DNA of 8,111 nt from assembly GCA_050116415.1 (NCBI GenBank), contig JASFOS010000099.1, positions 1-8,111 of the forward strand. Reading direction: 5' to 3'. The notes under the pieces are model-generated. The model was given only the letters and a program-made list of their open reading frames with translations, did no database searches and was not told the DNA's origin. The translations under genes were made by a program, and so were the position numbers. Shown here piece by piece: positions 6,204 to 8,111 of this stretch; positions within the stretch are counted from its first letter, which is position 1, and each line of letters starts with the position of its first letter. Source of the DNA: JARRJY01 sp050116415 (GTDB lineage: Bacteria > Pseudomonadota > Gammaproteobacteria > UBA6429 > Thiohalophilaceae).

Positions 6204-7463
6204 ATGGATTGGTTTGAAACCTACGAGTCTGAAATTCGCGCTTATTGCCGCGCTTATCCGGCGGTATTTGTCAGCGCCAGGAACGCGCGCCAAACCGATG
6301 AAAATGGCAAGGAGTACATTGATTTTTTTGCCGGCGCGGGCGTACTGAATTTTGGCCATAACAATCCGCAACTGAAAGCCGCCATCCTCAAGTACATTGA
6401 AGCAGACGGTGTGTTGCACAGCCTGGACATGATGACCCAGGCCAAGCGCGATTTTATCCAGGCGTTCGTGGAAACCATACTCAAACCGCGCAACATGAAC
6501 TATAAACTGCAGTTCATGGGGCCCACCGGCACCAATGCCGTGGAAGCGGCACTGAAACTGGCACGCCGTGTCACCGGGCGCAACCAGGTTGTCGCTTTCA
6601 GCCAGGGCTTCCATGGCATGACCCTGGGAGCGCTGGCCTGCACCGCCAATGAATACTTTCGCAATGCCGCCGGTACTCCCCTTAACGGGGTGACCCACTG
6701 GCCGTTTGAAACCAATGAGGGCGGCGGCCTTGAAAGCCTGGATACCCTGAGAGCCCTGTACGAGAACTCATCCGGTGGCGTTGAGAAACCGGCTGCCTTT
6801 ATTGTCGAATCCTTGCAGGCCGAGGGCGGGGTCAACGCGGCCAGCAGGGAATGGTTACAGGCCTTGCAACAACTGGCACATGACCTGGGTGCCTTGTTGA
6901 TTGTCGATGATATCCAGTCAGGCTGTGGGCGCACCGGCCATTACTTCAGTTTCGAACAAGCCGGCATCGATCCGGATATCGTCACCCTGGCAAAAGGGAT
7001 TGGTGGCCTGGGTACGCCGCTGGCCATGAACCTGGTCAAGCCAGAACACGATCAACACTGGCAACCCGGTGAGCATACCGGTACCTTCCGTGGCCAGAAT
7101 ATCTCGTTCGTCGCGGGCCGCGAAGCGCTGCGCTATTTCGAAGACGATAATTTTCTGGCAGGCGTTCGCGCCAAGGGCGAGGTGATGGCACAACAACTGG
7201 CCACGATTGCCGACCAGTACCAGGGCAAGGGTTTTACAGCACGCGGCACGGGTATGATGCAGGCCCTGGATGTGGGCGACGGTGCACTGGCCAAGGCGAT
7301 TGCGCGTGACTGTTTTGAGCATGGCATGCTGTTTGGCCCCTGTGGTGTAGGTGGTCGCGTCATCAAGTTAATCCCGCCCCTGACCATTCCCGAACCGGAT
7401 TTGCATCAAGGCCTGGCGATCCTGTCAGATGCCGTGGATCGCCAAATGGAGTTAGCACCATGA
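6204..7463 (+). CDS. Class III PLP aminotransferase, EctB-like (diaminobutyrate-2-oxoglutarate transaminase)
   Basis: A 419-residue cytosolic PLP enzyme of the length expected for EctB. Visible fold-type I features: YIDFFAGAGVLNFGHN (38-53), GPTGTNAVEAALKLAR (106-121) binding the cofactor phosphate, FHGMTLGALA (136-145) stacking on the ring, Asp235 in IVDDIQSGCGRTG (233-245), Lys264 in TLAKGIGG as the Schiff-base lysine, and GEHTGTFRGQN (289-299). These runs match EctB of ectoine synthesis closely, as recalled. EctB converts aspartate semialdehyde to L-2,4-diaminobutyrate; the reaction is reversible. No ectA or ectC is seen, and the neighbours are two hydrolases, so here it probably runs in the catabolic direction, the job of DoeD in Halomonas. 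Another omega-amino substrate is possible. The stop overlaps the start of the next gene (ATGA at 7460-7463), which implies translational coupling. Confidence 0.88.
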   Translation: MDWFETYESEIRAYCRAYPAVFVSARNARQTDENGKEYIDFFAGAGVLNFGHNNPQLKAAILKYIEADGVLHSLDMMTQAKRDFIQAFVETILKPRNMNYKLQFMGPTGTNAVEAALKLARRVTGRNQVVAFSQGFHGMTLGALACTANEYFRNAAGTPLNGVTHWPFETNEGGGLESLDTLRALYENSSGGVEKPAAFIVESLQAEGGVNAASREWLQALQQLAHDLGALLIVDDIQSGCGRTGHYFSFEQAGIDPDIVTLAKGIGGLGTPLAMNLVKPEHDQHWQPGEHTGTFRGQNISFVAGREALRYFEDDNFLAGVRAKGEVMAQQLATIADQYQGKGFTARGTGMMQALDVGDGALAKAIARDCFEHGMLFGPCGVGGRVIKLIPPLTIPEPDLHQGLAILSDAVDRQMELAP

Positions 7464-8111
7464 TTGAAAGAGACGACATGACTTTTCCCTTTGCGGAATA
7501 TCAGCGCCGCATCGAGGAATTAAGACAACGCATGGAAAAACGCCTGCTGGATGCGGTGATTATTTCCGATCCGGAAAACCTGATGTACCTGACCGATTAC
7601 CAAACCACCGGTTATTCCTTCTTCCAGGCACTGGTGGTGCCGCTGGAAAGTGAACCCTTCATGATCACGCGCAAGCTGGAAGAATCCAATGTCATCGCGC
7701 GAACCTGGGTTGAAATTACCCGTCCCTACCCGGATACCGGCGATGCCATCCAGATGCTGGTCTCCGCGCTGATCGAGTTTGGCCTCTCAGGTAAAGCCAT
7801 CGGTTATGAAAGAAACTCGTACTTTTTCCCCGCCTATCACCAGGATTTTTTCCACACGACGTTTACCAAGAGCGACATCATTGATTGCTTTGGCATCGTC
7901 GAACAGGGACGGCTCAGGAAATCGGCGGTGGAACTGGAGGTGATGCAAAAGGCCGCAATTGCGACCAAGGCCGGCATGCAGGCTGGCATCGACATTTGCC
8001 AACCGGGTATCACCGAAAATGAAATTGGTGCGGCCATCAGCCAGGGCATGTTTTCCGCCGGCGGCGAGATCCCCGCGGTCATGCCTTATGTCACCTCGGG
8101 TCCGAGAACCA
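7460..8111 (+). CDS. M24-family creatinase/Xaa-Pro-type hydrolase, N-terminal 217 residues, possibly DoeA-like ectoine hydrolase (cut by right edge)
   Basis: The first 217 residues of a probable 390-400-residue cytosolic enzyme. The N-terminal creatinase-like domain contains EYQRRIEELRQRM (13-25), LDAVIISDPENLMYLTDYQ (30-48) and ALVVPLESEPFMITR (57-71). The linker EQGRLRKSAVELEVMQKAA (148-166) then leads into the pita-bread catalytic domain, with AGIDICQPGITENEIGAAI (175-193) and MPYVTSGPR near the edge. The catalytic His and the Asp/His/Glu metal ligands would lie further on and cannot be checked. DoeA/EutD ectoine hydrolase belongs to this family and opens the ectoine ring, which suits the neighbours. 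However, the GYDGWSFY stretch I associate with DoeA reads DYQTTGYSFF here, so it may be a distinct subgroup. The start at 7460 follows GGAG by 9 bases; ATG 7478 (MTFPFAEYQ) is an alternative. It overlaps the aminotransferase by four bases. Confidence 0.85.
   Translation, partial: MIERDDMTFPFAEYQRRIEELRQRMEKRLLDAVIISDPENLMYLTDYQTTGYSFFQALVVPLESEPFMITRKLEESNVIARTWVEITRPYPDTGDAIQMLVSALIEFGLSGKAIGYERNSYFFPAYHQDFFHTTFTKSDIIDCFGIVEQGRLRKSAVELEVMQKAAIATKAGMQAGIDICQPGITENEIGAAISQGMFSAGGEIPAVMPYVTSGPRT

Noticed and set aside
6171..6698. A 175-codon open frame on the minus strand opposite the aminotransferase
   Set aside because: It is antisense to a gene with clear family motifs, its product has no recognisable domain, and no ribosome site supports it. 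It is a by-product of codon bias in the real gene.
6918..7322. Minus-strand open frames of 134 and 84 codons opposite the aminotransferase C-terminus
   Set aside because: They are shadows of a well-supported gene, with low-complexity, unrecognisable products.

Overview
The window looks like chromosomal DNA of a gammaproteobacterium, probably marine or salt-tolerant. The ribulose-phosphate 3-epimerase fragment at the left edge follows the E. coli enzyme closely. Base composition is moderate, with AT-rich intergenic spacers. The right third encodes enzymes of the kind used to break down ectoine-like compatible solutes. I see no RNA gene, insertion sequence, phage gene or CRISPR array. The longest stretch without a gene is about 264 bases (4717-4980).

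Layout, left to right. (1) 1-479, minus: the 5' two thirds of rpe (pentose phosphate/Calvin cycle epimerase). (2) 631-1913, plus: a two-gene unit of a secreted DUF3530-type alpha/beta hydrolase and a small four-helix CopD-family membrane protein, 17 bases apart, with a good promoter before the first gene. (3) 1935-1964: a bidirectional terminator between convergent genes. (4) 1958-3811, minus: a 617-residue membrane-anchored GGDEF-EAL protein for cyclic di-GMP turnover, both catalytic motifs preserved, GTG start. (5) 3812-3990: a divergent intergenic region with a perfect 7+7 base inverted repeat. (6) 3991-4716, plus: a compact protein-kinase-like protein with HGD and DFY motifs and almost no activation segment. 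(7) 4717-4980: AT-rich spacer with a perfect 17-base palindrome, a candidate promoter and a second dyad over its -10 box. (8) 4981 to the right edge, plus: an operon of M20 amidohydrolase, EctB-like class III aminotransferase and M24 creatinase-type hydrolase (cut by the edge).

The last three genes are the main interest. In known ectoine catabolism an M24 enzyme (DoeA/EutD) opens the ectoine ring, a deacetylase (DoeB, or an M20-type enzyme called DoeB2) releases L-2,4-diaminobutyrate, and an aminotransferase makes aspartate semialdehyde. All three enzyme classes are here in one transcription unit. The aminotransferase, however, resembles the biosynthetic EctB type, and the visible part of the M24 protein does not carry the DoeA N-terminal signature as I remember it. 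The operon is therefore either a variant ectoine degradation pathway or a related pathway for another N-acylated diamino acid or cyclic amide. The GGDEF-EAL protein and the kinase-like protein form a divergent pair that may be a signalling module, but nothing in the sequence proves a link.
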